Shown in pieces: positions 17,705-26,266 of a DNA stretch of 64,000 bases. The position numbers were made by a program, and so were the translations under genes. This DNA is from Microbacteriaceae bacterium. Its GTDB lineage: Bacteria; Actinomycetota; Actinomycetes; Actinomycetales; Microbacteriaceae. The notes below the pieces were generated by a model that was not told where the DNA came from, did no database searches, and saw only the letters and a list, made by a program, of their open reading frames with translations. Location of the stretch: positions 496,001 to 560,000 of the forward strand of contig JAHBTA010000003.1 in the NCBI GenBank assembly GCA_019638805.1, read 5' to 3'. Position 1 is the stretch's first letter, and every line of letters starts with the position of its first letter.

Positions 17705-17726
17705 CGCCGACCAGGCTTCCCGGCAC
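17705..17726 (-). promoter_or_regulatory. leader element of ktrB, identical 22 nt to nhaB leader
   Basis: Identical in all 22 positions to 10748-10769, 41 nt before the ktrB GTG. Here the hairpin GCCG-loop-CGGC competes with an 8-bp downstream stem (TCGGCGCG with CGCGCCGA), so two exclusive folds are possible. A -10-like TAAAGT at about 17742-17747 (minus strand) lies just upstream, so the element would be near the 5' end of the transcript. Confidence 0.7.
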
Positions 17727-17772
17727 ACCGGCGGCAACGATACTTTATCGCCGTGCCCTAGCGACTCGGGCG

Positions 17773-17851
17773 CGGCGGTTTCTCAGGAGTTGTTCCTGCT
17801 CAGGCGGTCCAGGGAGCCAAAGGCCGCGGGGGACTCCTGAGAAACGCGCCG
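17773..17851. repeat. large hairpin element 1 (CAGGAG family)
   Basis: Arms 17778-17790 and 17833-17845 are 13-bp perfect inverted repeats (GTTTCTCAGGAGT and its complement) enclosing 42 nt; after a one-base bulge five more pairs extend the stem. It fills the gap between the ktrB promoter and the thioesterase gene. There is no U-tract. It belongs with three similar structures at 31664, 32704 and 41140. Confidence 0.75.
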
Positions 17852-17874
17852 GGTCTGCCGTAGCGTGGGGCGCG

Positions 17875-18666
17875 ATGGACTCGCGCTTCTACTTCGAGCG
17901 TCTCGGCGACGCCGCGTACCGTCCGACGATCGAGACGCAGGGCGCGTGGGACCCGGACGAACTGCACTTCAGCCCCCTGGGCGGTCTGTTCGCCCACGCC
18001 GTGCGGCGCTACGCGGCTGCGCACGGCACCCCCGGCCTGCAGCTCGCGCGGGCGAGCTACGACATCCTGGGCAAGCTCTCGCGCGAGGACTACGAGGTCG
18101 ACGTGCAGCTCGTGCGCCCGGGCCGGACCATCGAGCTCTACGAGGCGGTCGCCAGGGTGGGCGGGCGCACGGTGGCGCGCGCCCGGACCTGGATGCTGCA
18201 GCCGGGCCCCACGGGAGAGGTCGCCGGGGGCGCGCCGGCGGTCCTGCCCCACCCGGACGGGCTCGCGGCGTGGCCGATGTCCGGGGTGTGGCCGGGCCGG
18301 TACGTGGGGTCGCTCGAGGTGCGCCCGATCGGGGAGCCGCAGCCCGGACGGGCGACCGCGTGGCTGCGCTCGCCCGTCGACCTTCTGGAGGGCGAGCACG
18401 ACCCGGTCGCCTCGTTCATCGCACTCGTCGACACCGCCAACGGGATCGCGGCCCGGCAGCGCCCCACGGAGTGGATGTTCCCGAACGTCGACCTCACCAT
18501 CCACTTGCACCGCGAGCCCGCCGGGCCGTGGGTCGGGCTCGACACCTCGGTGGTCTTCGGCTCGACCGGCCTGGGCCTCACCGCGACGGTGCTGCACGAC
18601 GAGGCCGGCGCCGTCGGGGTCGCCCATCAGGCGCTGACCGTGCGGCGGATCTCTGGTGCGAAATAG
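17875..18666 (+). CDS. acyl-CoA thioesterase-like protein (double hotdog fold)
   Basis: 263-aa cytoplasmic protein of the thioesterase-like superfamily. The N-terminal half (PLGGLFAHAVRRYAA; ASYDILGKL) and C-terminal half (DTSVVFGSTGLGLTATVLHDEAG) each look like a hotdog domain, as in TesB-type enzymes. The physiological thioester is unknown. ATG 17875 has a GTGGGG stretch upstream. The next gene starts 22 bp after its stop, in the same direction. Confidence 0.75.
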   Translation: MDSRFYFERLGDAAYRPTIETQGAWDPDELHFSPLGGLFAHAVRRYAAAHGTPGLQLARASYDILGKLSREDYEVDVQLVRPGRTIELYEAVARVGGRTVARARTWMLQPGPTGEVAGGAPAVLPHPDGLAAWPMSGVWPGRYVGSLEVRPIGEPQPGRATAWLRSPVDLLEGEHDPVASFIALVDTANGIAARQRPTEWMFPNVDLTIHLHREPAGPWVGLDTSVVFGSTGLGLTATVLHDEAGAVGVAHQALTVRRISGAK

Positions 18667-18688
18667 CGATATGGCGAAGGGGCGCGTG

Positions 18689-19591
18689 ATGAGGATCGCG
18701 ATCACCGGTGGAACCGGATTCGTCGGGCGGCACCTGGCGGCGCGCCTGGATCCCGCCGAGACCGTCGTGGTGTCGCGGCGCACGGGCGTCCCGATCTGGG
18801 ACGCGGACGCCCTCGAGGAGGCCTTTGCCGGATGCGACGCCGTCGCGCACTGCGCCGGCATCAACCGCGAGATCGGGGATCAGAGCTTCCAGCGGGTGCA
18901 CGTCGACGGGACGCGCGCCGTCATCGAGGCCGCGCGACGGGCCGGTGTTCGCCGGATCGTCATGCTCAGCTTCCTGCGAGCCCGACCCGGCTGCGGCTCC
19001 GGGTACCACGAGACGAAGTGGGCGGCGGAGGAGCTGATCCGTCACTCGGGGCTCGAGTACACGATCCTCAAGTCGGGCATGATCTTCGGGCCCGGCGATC
19101 ACATGGTCGACCACGTGACGAAAGCCGTGCGCACCTGGCCGGTCTTCGCGACCGTGGGGTTCCGCGAGCGGCATGTTCGACCGGTGGCGGTCGAGGACGC
19201 GGTCGACGTGCTCGTGGCGGCCCTCGAGGGGCGCATGCCGGACCAGACGGTCGCGGTCATGGGCGCCGAGGAGCTCGAACTCGGCGCGGCCGTGCGCAGG
19301 ATCGCCCGGGTCGCCGACCGCAGTCCGCTGTACGTGCCCGCGCCGCTGTGGGTGATCCGGATGCTGGCGCAGCTGACCGAGTGGGTCATGGTCGTCCCGC
19401 TCGTCGCCAAGGCCCAGGCGATGATGCTCGGCGAGGGAGTGAGCGAGCCGGCACCTCCGGCCCCCGAGCCGCCGCCCGGCATCCGCCCGACGCACGGTTT
19501 CGACGAGGAGCTGATCCGCGCGGCCCTCCCCGAGGGGCGGTTCGGTCTCCGCGATCTGCGGCTGGCGAGGCGGCTGCGCCGGTCGACCTGA
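18689..19591 (+). CDS. NAD(P)-binding protein, NDUFA9/SDR-atypical type
   Basis: 300-aa Rossmann protein. N-terminal GGTGFVG dinucleotide loop at residues 7-13 and YHETKWAAEE (YxxxK of extended short-chain dehydrogenases) near 110, followed by a C-terminal region resembling the NDUFA9-like atypical SDRs. ATG 18689 is preferred over 18671 because AAGGGG sits 6 bp before it. Probably co-transcribed with the thioesterase. The reaction is not known; some relatives are redox sensors without catalysis. Confidence 0.8.
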   Translation: MRIAITGGTGFVGRHLAARLDPAETVVVSRRTGVPIWDADALEEAFAGCDAVAHCAGINREIGDQSFQRVHVDGTRAVIEAARRAGVRRIVMLSFLRARPGCGSGYHETKWAAEELIRHSGLEYTILKSGMIFGPGDHMVDHVTKAVRTWPVFATVGFRERHVRPVAVEDAVDVLVAALEGRMPDQTVAVMGAEELELGAAVRRIARVADRSPLYVPAPLWVIRMLAQLTEWVMVVPLVAKAQAMMLGEGVSEPAPPAPEPPPGIRPTHGFDEELIRAALPEGRFGLRDLRLARRLRRST

Positions 19592-19642
19592 CCTGACCGA
19601 GGAGGTGGCCGGGGGCGGGCGACGCCCGCCCCCGGCCGCGGA

Positions 19643-19792
19643 TCAGCCCTTGACGAGGATCTCGTCGAGCATGGTCCAGGCGGAACCACCGTCGACCGTC
19701 ACGCGCACGTAGCGTGCGTTCACCGAGAGCCCGAGCAGGCGTTAGTTCTTCACCTGCAGGCCGTCGGTCACCGGTGGCGGGTTGAAGTCACC
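19643..19792 (-). pseudogene. C-terminal remnant of a discoidin (F5/8 type C)-domain glycosidase or similar
   Basis: The minus strand reads as the end of a secreted carbohydrate-binding domain: LSVNARYVRVTVDGG then AWTMLDEILVKG and a TGA at 19643. The frame continues upstream as PPVTDGLQVKN but is broken by TAA at 19742-19744 (where TAC, Tyr, would be expected) and by TAG at 19793. No start and no catalytic domain remain. Its position beside the amino-sugar locus suggests that a secreted hydrolase once belonged to it. The rest of the 283-bp gap 19592-19874 shows nothing recognisable. Confidence 0.68.
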
Positions 19793-19874
19793 CTAAAACC
19801 CGGGAGCCCCGCTTGTACAGAGTCGAGAACCGCAGATATTGGAGCGACCCATTCCGCACACGAAGATCGGCGCC

Positions 19875-20852
19875 TCAGAGCGTGCGTGTCGCCTTGGCGA
19901 GAACGGCGGGGCGATCCGGGTCCAGGCCGCGTGCGAGGGAGGACTCGAGAGCGAGCGACTGGAAGGGCACGATGTCCGACATCGGCGCGAGCTCCGGTCG
20001 GAGCCCGCCGGTCGGAGCCTCCACGACGCGAGCGCCCGCTGCGCGGCACGCGTCGAGAAGGGCCGGGTCGATGCCGCCCGTCGCGAGAACCGCGGTCCCG
20101 CGCCCCACGGCGGCGAGCGGCCCGTGCCGGAACTCCGCGCTGCTGTACGCCAGGGTCGGGACCGCGCAGGTCTCCATGATCTTGAGCGCCGCTTCGCGGG
20201 CGGTGGCGTAGCCGTACGCCCTGCCGAGGACGACCGCCGAGGTCGCGCCGTCGAGGGCAGCCAGCGCCGACGGCAGCCAGGCGCTATCGGTCACGAGACG
20301 CTCGACGGCGCTCGGGATGCTCGCCCAGTCCCACGCGGGCGCGGTCGGTGCGAGCGCGACGACCAGCCGGGTGAGTGCGAGCACCGACGCCGTGTAGCTC
20401 TTGGTCGCGGCGACCGCGAGCTCGGGCCCCGCGTCGAGTTGCACCTCGACCTGAGCAGCCGATCCGAGCGCCGAGCCGGGTGCGTTGACGAAGGCGATCG
20501 TCAGTGCTCCGGCGGAGCGTGCGGACTCGACGCAGGCGACGAGGTCCGGGGACGCCCCGCTCTGGCTCACAGCGATCACGACGTCGTCTCCACGCCAGGG
20601 TGAGCCGCCGAGCACGGTGACCACCGACGGCGTGACGATGACGACCGGGATGCCGAGCAGCGTCTCCGAGAGGTACTTGGCGTGTAGCGCCGCGTGGCCG
20701 CTCGTTCCCCGCGCGACGATCTGCATGTGCGTCGGGCTCCGGCGGCGGATCGCGTCGGCGAGCTCCGGGGCGGGAGCCTCCGCAAGCAGCCGACGGAGCA
20801 TGCCCGGCTGTTCGGCGATCTCTCGCCGCATCAGCTCACCCGGTGCGGTCAT
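19875..20852 (-). CDS. SIS-domain sugar isomerase / glucosamine-6-phosphate deaminase-like
   Basis: 325 aa with two SIS (sugar isomerase) domains as in the C-terminal half of GlmS but without a glutaminase domain. Sugar-phosphate site residues show as ARGTSGHAALHAKYLSE (about 48-64) and AVSQSGASPDLVA (about 95), plus the second-domain LGRAYGYATAREAALK and EFRHGPLAAV. Such proteins (AgaS/GlmD type) deaminate or isomerise amino-sugar phosphates. ATG overlaps the DUF4127 stop by 4 bp, so it is the last gene of the GntR-DUF4127-SIS operon. It is the likely exit step to fructose-6-phosphate. Confidence 0.85.
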   Translation of the reverse strand: MTAPGELMRREIAEQPGMLRRLLAEAPAPELADAIRRRSPTHMQIVARGTSGHAALHAKYLSETLLGIPVVIVTPSVVTVLGGSPWRGDDVVIAVSQSGASPDLVACVESARSAGALTIAFVNAPGSALGSAAQVEVQLDAGPELAVAATKSYTASVLALTRLVVALAPTAPAWDWASIPSAVERLVTDSAWLPSALAALDGATSAVVLGRAYGYATAREAALKIMETCAVPTLAYSSAEFRHGPLAAVGRGTAVLATGGIDPALLDACRAAGARVVEAPTGGLRPELAPMSDIVPFQSLALESSLARGLDPDRPAVLAKATRTL

Positions 20853-22330
20853 TCCGTCTCGCTTTCGAACCGGACGTCGACCTCGAAGCTGCGCGCCCAC
20901 GGCAGAGTGACGGCGGCGACGGCCTCGCCAGGCAGGAGCTCGGCCGCGGCGGAGCGGAGCTCGGCCGTGAGCACGATCTCGGCGCGTGCGCGCGCATCCG
21001 CCTCGACGGGTTCGATCCGGTCGTCGAACAGCTCCCGCGCGAAGCGGGACCTGAGCCGCGCCTGGTACAGCGCGTCGTCCACGAGGCGGCGCCGCAGGGC
21101 CCGCACCCGCGCGGCCTCGTCGAGGCGGCCGGTTCGCCGTCCGGAGGTCGCCGCGAGCGCGAGCGCGAGCACGCTGCCGAGTGCGTTCCCGGCGGTGTTC
21201 CATCCGGCGTACGCCTCGAGCCGTCCGAGGACGCCCTCCGCTGCGAGCGCGTCCACGAGCGCGATGTCTCCCCCGTTCCCGTATCTGAGGTCCGCGAGGG
21301 CGACGGGCAGGCCCGTCGCCAGCCCCGCGGCGACGGCTCGCCTGGTGGCGTCCACCGCCGCGGGATCCGGCGTGGGCTCCGCGCCGAAGTGATCCCCGCG
21401 GTCGGGGTCAGGGGTGTGCACGACGAGCACGAGGTCGGCGTCGTCGACGCCGTCGGCCTGGGACGCTCCGAGTGCGGAGAGCTGCCGGGAGACCGACTCC
21501 GTCAGCGGCACGTTCTCGTACGCGGGGACCAACTCCATTCCTGCCGGCTCCCCCGGCATCACCGCGACGCGGGGTGCGGAGCCCGTGCCGTCGAGGAGCA
21601 CTCGCGCGGCCAGGACCGCTCCGGTCTCGTCCGCCCCCGGGTACACCAGCACCCGGGTTCCGCCCCGCAGCCGCTGCCAGTACTCGAGGATGGACTGCTC
21701 GGCCGAGCCCGCGGACCACGTCGCCGTGTCGTCGGCGGTGATGATGAGCGGATCGAGAACGCCCTCCCAGGAGAGCCCGAGGCTGGTGAGTCCGACCAGA
21801 TGATTGCGGAGTCGGCGCCGCGCGTAGTCGAAACGGATGCCGTCGTCGAGAGTCGGCTCCCCCGCATCCGCCCCCCACCACGCCCGGTGGACCGCGCCGC
21901 CGAGCTCGTGCAGCTCGCGGCCGGTCGTGGACCAGTAGTCGGGTTCCTCGACCGCCGAGTACGAGTCGCTCGCGCGCATGACCACGTTCACTGCAGCGAT
22001 GCGCAGTGCGGGATGGGCGACGTGGAGGTCGCGGAGCACGTCGAGTCGCGAGACCACCACGGAGGGGAGGTCGCCCGAAGTGCGGGACGGGATGAGCCCG
22101 CCGTGCACGAGTGTGTCGATCGACACGATCGCGGCGTCGAGTTCGGGAGCCGCCGTCGTCAGCCAGTCGGCGAGGCCGGCCACATCGCCCGGCTCGCGGA
22201 AGTTCGGGAGCAGCACCTGCGGCGGGATCCGGAGCCGCGTCCCGGCGATCGCCGCGACATCGCGGACCAGGCCGGTGTTGACGGGTCGCTCGTCGAGCGG
22301 GATGAGCGCGACGCGCGGAGCGTGGGTCAC
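20849..22330 (-). CDS. DUF4127 family protein, unknown function
   Basis: 493-aa soluble protein of a family without an assigned reaction. It starts PRVALIPLDERPVNT, the family hallmark, followed by IVSIDTLVHGGLIPSR, AVNVVMRASDSYSAVEEPDYW, ITADDTATWS, VYPGADE and LADLRYGNGGD, all rich in acidic and His/Arg residues that could form a polar active site. GTG start overlaps the GntR stop (GTGA). Its place between an amino-sugar regulator and a SIS isomerase implies an enzymatic role in amino-sugar or oligosaccharide breakdown; the locus lacks a recognisable NagA deacetylase. Confidence 0.85.
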   Translation of the reverse strand: MTHAPRVALIPLDERPVNTGLVRDVAAIAGTRLRIPPQVLLPNFREPGDVAGLADWLTTAAPELDAAIVSIDTLVHGGLIPSRTSGDLPSVVVSRLDVLRDLHVAHPALRIAAVNVVMRASDSYSAVEEPDYWSTTGRELHELGGAVHRAWWGADAGEPTLDDGIRFDYARRRLRNHLVGLTSLGLSWEGVLDPLIITADDTATWSAGSAEQSILEYWQRLRGGTRVLVYPGADETGAVLAARVLLDGTGSAPRVAVMPGEPAGMELVPAYENVPLTESVSRQLSALGASQADGVDDADLVLVVHTPDPDRGDHFGAEPTPDPAAVDATRRAVAAGLATGLPVALADLRYGNGGDIALVDALAAEGVLGRLEAYAGWNTAGNALGSVLALALAATSGRRTGRLDEAARVRALRRRLVDDALYQARLRSRFARELFDDRIEPVEADARARAEIVLTAELRSAAAELLPGEAVAAVTLPWARSFEVDVRFESETE

Positions 22331-23064
22331 TCGCGATCCTGCCGGGAACGTCGGTCGACCGACATCTCGTACGAGTACCGGTCGCCCCGGTAGAGGCTCT
22401 CGGCGAACTCCACCGCGCGTCCGCGCTCGTCGAAGCTCGTGCGGGTGACGAGGAAGGCGGGACTGAATGCCGGGACCTGCAGCTCGGTGGCGAGCGCGGG
22501 CTCCAGGACCGTGACCATGATCACCTGGTCCGCGCGCTCGATGCGCAGCGAGAACTGCTCGTCGAGCACGCGGTACAGGGACTCGTTGCCCAGTCGCTCC
22601 ACCAGGCTGGGCACGAGGGACTCGGGGAGGTAGGAGTCCTCGACGCACATGGGGGAGTCGTCGGCCGTGCGCACCCGGCGGATGTGCACCACCTGCTCGG
22701 CGGGGCTGAGCCCGAGCGCGTAGCCGATGCGCGCGCCCGCGGCGATGACCTCGACGCGCACCGAGTGCGATCCGGGGACCAGCCCTCGGGCACGCATGTC
22801 CTCCGAGAACGAGGTGAGTTCGAACGACTTGGTGATCGACTTCTCGCTGACGAACGTTCCTGCGCCCTGCACGCGGTAGACGACCCCGTCGTTCTCGAGC
22901 TGGTCGAGCGCGCGCCGAACCGTGAGCCGGCTGATGTCGAACTCGTCGGCGAGTTCGCGTTCGGTCGGAAGCTTCTCATGGGGCGCGAGGCCCCCGTCGA
23001 TGATCGCCTCGAGATGCCGGCGGACGACATCTGCCTTGGTGATCTTTCCGGGCTGGGGGCTCAT
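22327..23064 (-). CDS. GntR family regulator, HutC/UTRA type
   Basis: 245 aa: winged helix at residues 10-75 (LPTERELADEFDISRLTVRRAL, which is the GntR signature split here as LPTERELADEFDISRL and TVRRALDQLENDG) and a UTRA effector domain from about 95 onward that in NagR/DasR binds amino-sugar phosphates. Divergent from the ABC transporter genes. Candidate operator half-sites lie in the 158-bp intergenic region, including the palindrome GGTAGTACC at 23086-23094. Confidence 0.92.
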   Translation of the reverse strand: MSPQPGKITKADVVRRHLEAIIDGGLAPHEKLPTERELADEFDISRLTVRRALDQLENDGVVYRVQGAGTFVSEKSITKSFELTSFSEDMRARGLVPGSHSVRVEVIAAGARIGYALGLSPAEQVVHIRRVRTADDSPMCVEDSYLPESLVPSLVERLGNESLYRVLDEQFSLRIERADQVIMVTVLEPALATELQVPAFSPAFLVTRTSFDERGRAVEFAESLYRGDRYSYEMSVDRRSRQDRE

Positions 23065-23085
23065 GCTGCCATCCTAGGGCATTTG

Positions 23086-23094
23086 GGTAGTACC
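23086..23094. promoter_or_regulatory. possible GntR operator in the amino-sugar divergent promoter
   Basis: GGTAGTACC is a short palindrome around a central G, 21 bp upstream of the GntR start; a second GGTAGA...TCTATCC arrangement lies at about 23148-23162. HutC-type GntR proteins bind GGT-N-ACC sites, so the geometry fits, but arms are only 4 bp. Confidence 0.4.
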
Positions 23095-23222
23095 ATTTCA
23101 GCAATTCCGGGTGAGAGGGACCGAATTTCGAGCAATCTGGAAGAAATTGGTAGACATCTATCCACGGATGGTCCACACTGTCAGGCAACCTGATCTCCCA
23201 TGCCCCTCGATTGGAGTACACC

Positions 23223-24506
23223 ATGCATCTCACGTCCGCAGGGCGTCGCCGTCTCGGCGTCGCCGTGGGCGCTCTCGCAGCGTCCGCTCTCGTCCTCACC
23301 GGCTGTTCGGCAGCGGAGCCCGACGGTCCGGAGAAGATCACCTTCTCCTACCTCTGGGGTGGCGCCGAAGCCGACGCCATCGAGGCGATCATCGCCGACT
23401 TCAACGCCTCGCAGGACGAGGTCGAGGTCACCGGCATCTCCAGCCCCGACTTCCAGAAGCAGCTCACCTCGCTCTCGGCCAGCCAGGGGTCGTTCGACAT
23501 CTCCGACCACTTCGGCAACGCGGTGGGCTCGTGGGCGTCGAAGGGCATCATCGCCCCCCTCGACGACCTGCTCGCCGCGAACGGGGTCGACCCGGCCGAC
23601 TTCGCGCCGGCGTCGATCGAGCAGCTGAGCTACGACGGCAAGATCTACTCGCTGCCCATCGCCGTCCACACCTTCCAGCTCCTCTACAACAAGACGCTGC
23701 TCGCCGAGGCCGGGGTCGAGGTGCCGACCACGATGGACGAGCTCGCCGATGCGATCGCCGCGCTCACCAAGGTCGAGGCGGATGGCACGATCACGCAGCT
23801 CGGTCTCGGGGATCCGTCACCCTCGACGACGATCACGACGCTCGGCTACGCCTTCGGGGGCGACTGGGATGCCGACGGGGCACCCAGCCCCACCAACGCT
23901 GCCAACGTGGAGGCCCTGCAGTGGTACTACGACAACGTCGTGGCTCCCGTGGGTTCCGGCAAGCTCGCGGCCTTCAAGTCGGGTGTCGGCGAGTACATGT
24001 CGCCGGAAGACCCGTTCTACACGGGCAAGTACGCGATGGTGATCGACGGCGAATGGCGCGCGGTCAACATCCCGAACACGGCGCCCGATCTCGACTGGGG
24101 GGTCACTGCGATCCCCGCCGTCAGCAGTGCGCTGGCCGACTCGACCCAGCTCACCGTCAGCACCCTCTTCATCCCCTCGAACTCGAAGCACAAGGAGGCC
24201 GCGGCCAAGTTCCTCGCCTACCTGGTGAGCGATGAGGGCGCGACGGCGTTCAGCCTTGCGCTGGGCAACCTGCCGGCCAAGCTGTCGCTCGTCGGCAGCT
24301 CGGCGTACGACGGCATCCCGCAGTTCTCGGTCTGGCTCGACGCGCTCGCGAGCGACAACGTGCACGCCCTGAGCAGCGCGCCGTACAGTGCCGAGTACTC
24401 GACGGATCTGGGGCTCGCCTTCGACGAGGTGCTCTCCGGGACGTCGACTCCCGAGGCCGCCCTTCAGAAGGTGGCTGGCAACTCGTCCAACTACGCAACG
24501 GAGTGA
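23223..24506 (+). CDS. ABC sugar transporter solute-binding lipoprotein
   Basis: 427-aa extracytoplasmic receptor. Lipoprotein signal peptide with basic start, hydrophobic core and lipobox LTGC (Cys at about residue 28). The mature part is a family 1 solute-binding fold (FSYLWGGAEADAIEAIIADF; YNKTLLAEAGVEVPTTMDEL). ATG 23223 is preceded by GGAG at 7-bp spacing. First gene of the plus-strand operon with two permeases, NanE and a ROK kinase, which points to an N-acetylated amino sugar or its oligomer as ligand. No ATPase is encoded, so a shared MsiK-type ATPase is probably used. Confidence 0.92.
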   Translation: MHLTSAGRRRLGVAVGALAASALVLTGCSAAEPDGPEKITFSYLWGGAEADAIEAIIADFNASQDEVEVTGISSPDFQKQLTSLSASQGSFDISDHFGNAVGSWASKGIIAPLDDLLAANGVDPADFAPASIEQLSYDGKIYSLPIAVHTFQLLYNKTLLAEAGVEVPTTMDELADAIAALTKVEADGTITQLGLGDPSPSTTITTLGYAFGGDWDADGAPSPTNAANVEALQWYYDNVVAPVGSGKLAAFKSGVGEYMSPEDPFYTGKYAMVIDGEWRAVNIPNTAPDLDWGVTAIPAVSSALADSTQLTVSTLFIPSNSKHKEAAAKFLAYLVSDEGATAFSLALGNLPAKLSLVGSSAYDGIPQFSVWLDALASDNVHALSSAPYSAEYSTDLGLAFDEVLSGTSTPEAALQKVAGNSSNYATE

Positions 24507-24516
24507 CGACGGCTCG

Positions 24517-25425
24517 ATGCATCGCATGACCGTCCGGCGGCGCCAGGCCCTCGCGGGCCTGGCGTTCGCCGCTCCGTTCCTGATCGGATTCGGCATCTTC
24601 ATCGCCTACCCGGTCGCAGCGTCGGGCTTCTACAGCTTCACCGATTTCAACCTGTTCCAGGCGCCCGACTTCGTCGGCGTCGACAACTACACGCGCATGG
24701 CCGGCGACGAGAGGTTCTGGATCGCGCTGACCAACACCCTCCTCCTCACGGTCACCGGTGTGCCGCTGTCGATCGTGATCGCCATGGCGGGTGCGCACCT
24801 GCTCAACCTGCCGGTGCGCGGGCAGCCCTTGTTCCGGGCGCTCGTGTACCTGCCCTCGATCGTGCCGGTCGTCGTCGGCGGCTACCTGTGGCGGTGGATG
24901 CTCAACACCGAGTACGGGTTCATCAACCACTTCCTCAGCCTCGTCGGCATCGACGGTCCGGGGTGGCTGGTGGAGCCGGAGTGGACGAAGCCCGCCATCG
25001 TTCTCATGTCCCTGTGGACCGTGGGCGGCACCATGATCATCTACCTCGCCGCGCTCAAGGACGTTCCTCGCGATCTCTACGAGGCGGCGGCCATCGACGG
25101 CGCGAACTGGTGGACGCGCTTCCGGCACATCACCTGGCCGACCCTGTCCCCCGTGACGCTCTTCCAGGTGATCGTCAACCTGATCGCCTACCTGCAGATC
25201 TTCACTCAGCCGTACCTGCTTGCCCAGACCCGACTCAACAACGTCGGGGCCGGCCCGGGCCAGTCAATGCTCACCTACGCCATGTACCTGTTCCAGAACG
25301 CCTTCTCGTTTCTCAAGATGGGCTACGCCTCGGCCATGGCCTGGGTTCTGTTCCTTATCACCCTCGCGATCACGATAGTGATCCTGGTCTCGTCGCGGAG
25401 GTGGGTACACGATGGCTCTCGCTGA
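24517..25425 (+). CDS. ABC sugar transporter permease, MalF/UgpA type
   Basis: 302 aa, six transmembrane helices, and the cytoplasmic EAA loop EAAAIDGANWWTRFRHITWP near residue 190 that docks the ATPase. First of two permeases; its 3' end overlaps the next gene by 14 bp. Start ATG 24517 is used; ATG 24526 is an alternative since no clear ribosome site distinguishes them. Confidence 0.93.
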   Translation: MHRMTVRRRQALAGLAFAAPFLIGFGIFIAYPVAASGFYSFTDFNLFQAPDFVGVDNYTRMAGDERFWIALTNTLLLTVTGVPLSIVIAMAGAHLLNLPVRGQPLFRALVYLPSIVPVVVGGYLWRWMLNTEYGFINHFLSLVGIDGPGWLVEPEWTKPAIVLMSLWTVGGTMIIYLAALKDVPRDLYEAAAIDGANWWTRFRHITWPTLSPVTLFQVIVNLIAYLQIFTQPYLLAQTRLNNVGAGPGQSMLTYAMYLFQNAFSFLKMGYASAMAWVLFLITLAITIVILVSSRRWVHDGSR

Positions 25426-26266
25426 CCAGATCGTGCGGCGCCGCCGGGCGCCACGCTGGGTGCGCGGCTGGCGCATCATCCCGGTGATCGGCCTGGTGCT
25501 CGTGTTCTCCTTCCCGTTCTTCGTGATGCTCTCGACGGCGTTCAAGGAAACCGGCGACATCTTCTCGGCACCCCCGACCCTGCTCCCGACCACCTGGACG
25601 CTCGACAACTTCGTCGCAGCCTTCGATCAGATCCCGTTCTGGCGGTATCTGGCCAATACGCTCTTCGTCAGCGGACTGAGCGTGCTCGGCACGATCCTGT
25701 CCTGCCCCCTGGTCGCCTACGCGCTCGCCAAGATCCGGTGGCCGGGCGCGCGACCGCTGCTCATGATCGTGCTGCTCACGATGATGCTTCCGCCGCAGGT
25801 CACGATGATCCCGATCTTCCTGATCTGGAACGGACTGGGCGCCGTGGGCACCTATCTGCCGCTTGTCGTCCCAGCCTTCCTCGGCACTCCGTTCCTCATC
25901 TTCATGATCCGGCAGTTCCTGGTCAGCGTGCCCGGCGAGCTCATCGAGGCGGCGCGCATCGACGGGGCATCCGAGTTCCGCACCTACTGGTCGATCGTGC
26001 TGCCGATCGCGCGCCCGGCGATCGTGACGGCGGCCGTCTTCCAGTTCGTGTGGTCCTGGACGGACTTCCTGAACCCGCTGATCTATCTCGGCAACCCCGA
26101 GCAGTACACGCTCTCGATCGGCCTGTACGCGTTCTTCGGGGAGAACGATGTCGCCTGGGGACCGCTCATGGCTGCGTGCGTGCTCTTCACCCTCCCCGCG
26201 CTGTTCCTTTTCCTGCTGGGGCAACGGTTCTTCATCGGCGGGATCAGCACGGGGGCCCTCAAATGA
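25412..26266 (+). CDS. ABC sugar transporter permease, MalG/UgpE type
   Basis: 284 aa with six transmembrane helices and EAA loop EAARIDGASEFRTYWSIVLP near residue 180. It pairs with the preceding permease to form the membrane channel. The stop overlaps the NanE start (ATGA). Confidence 0.94.
   Translation: MALADQIVRRRRAPRWVRGWRIIPVIGLVLVFSFPFFVMLSTAFKETGDIFSAPPTLLPTTWTLDNFVAAFDQIPFWRYLANTLFVSGLSVLGTILSCPLVAYALAKIRWPGARPLLMIVLLTMMLPPQVTMIPIFLIWNGLGAVGTYLPLVVPAFLGTPFLIFMIRQFLVSVPGELIEAARIDGASEFRTYWSIVLPIARPAIVTAAVFQFVWSWTDFLNPLIYLGNPEQYTLSIGLYAFFGENDVAWGPLMAACVLFTLPALFLFLLGQRFFIGGISTGALK

Noticed and set aside
17664..17726. Longer KtrB beginning at GTG 17726, with N-terminal peptide MPGSLVG, or a conserved leader peptide
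   Set aside because: The same 22 nt occur before nhaB in a different frame relative to its start (58 nt against 63 nt), and GTG 17663 has a good ribosome site. Conservation is therefore better explained at RNA or DNA level than as a protein start, though a leader peptide cannot be fully excluded.
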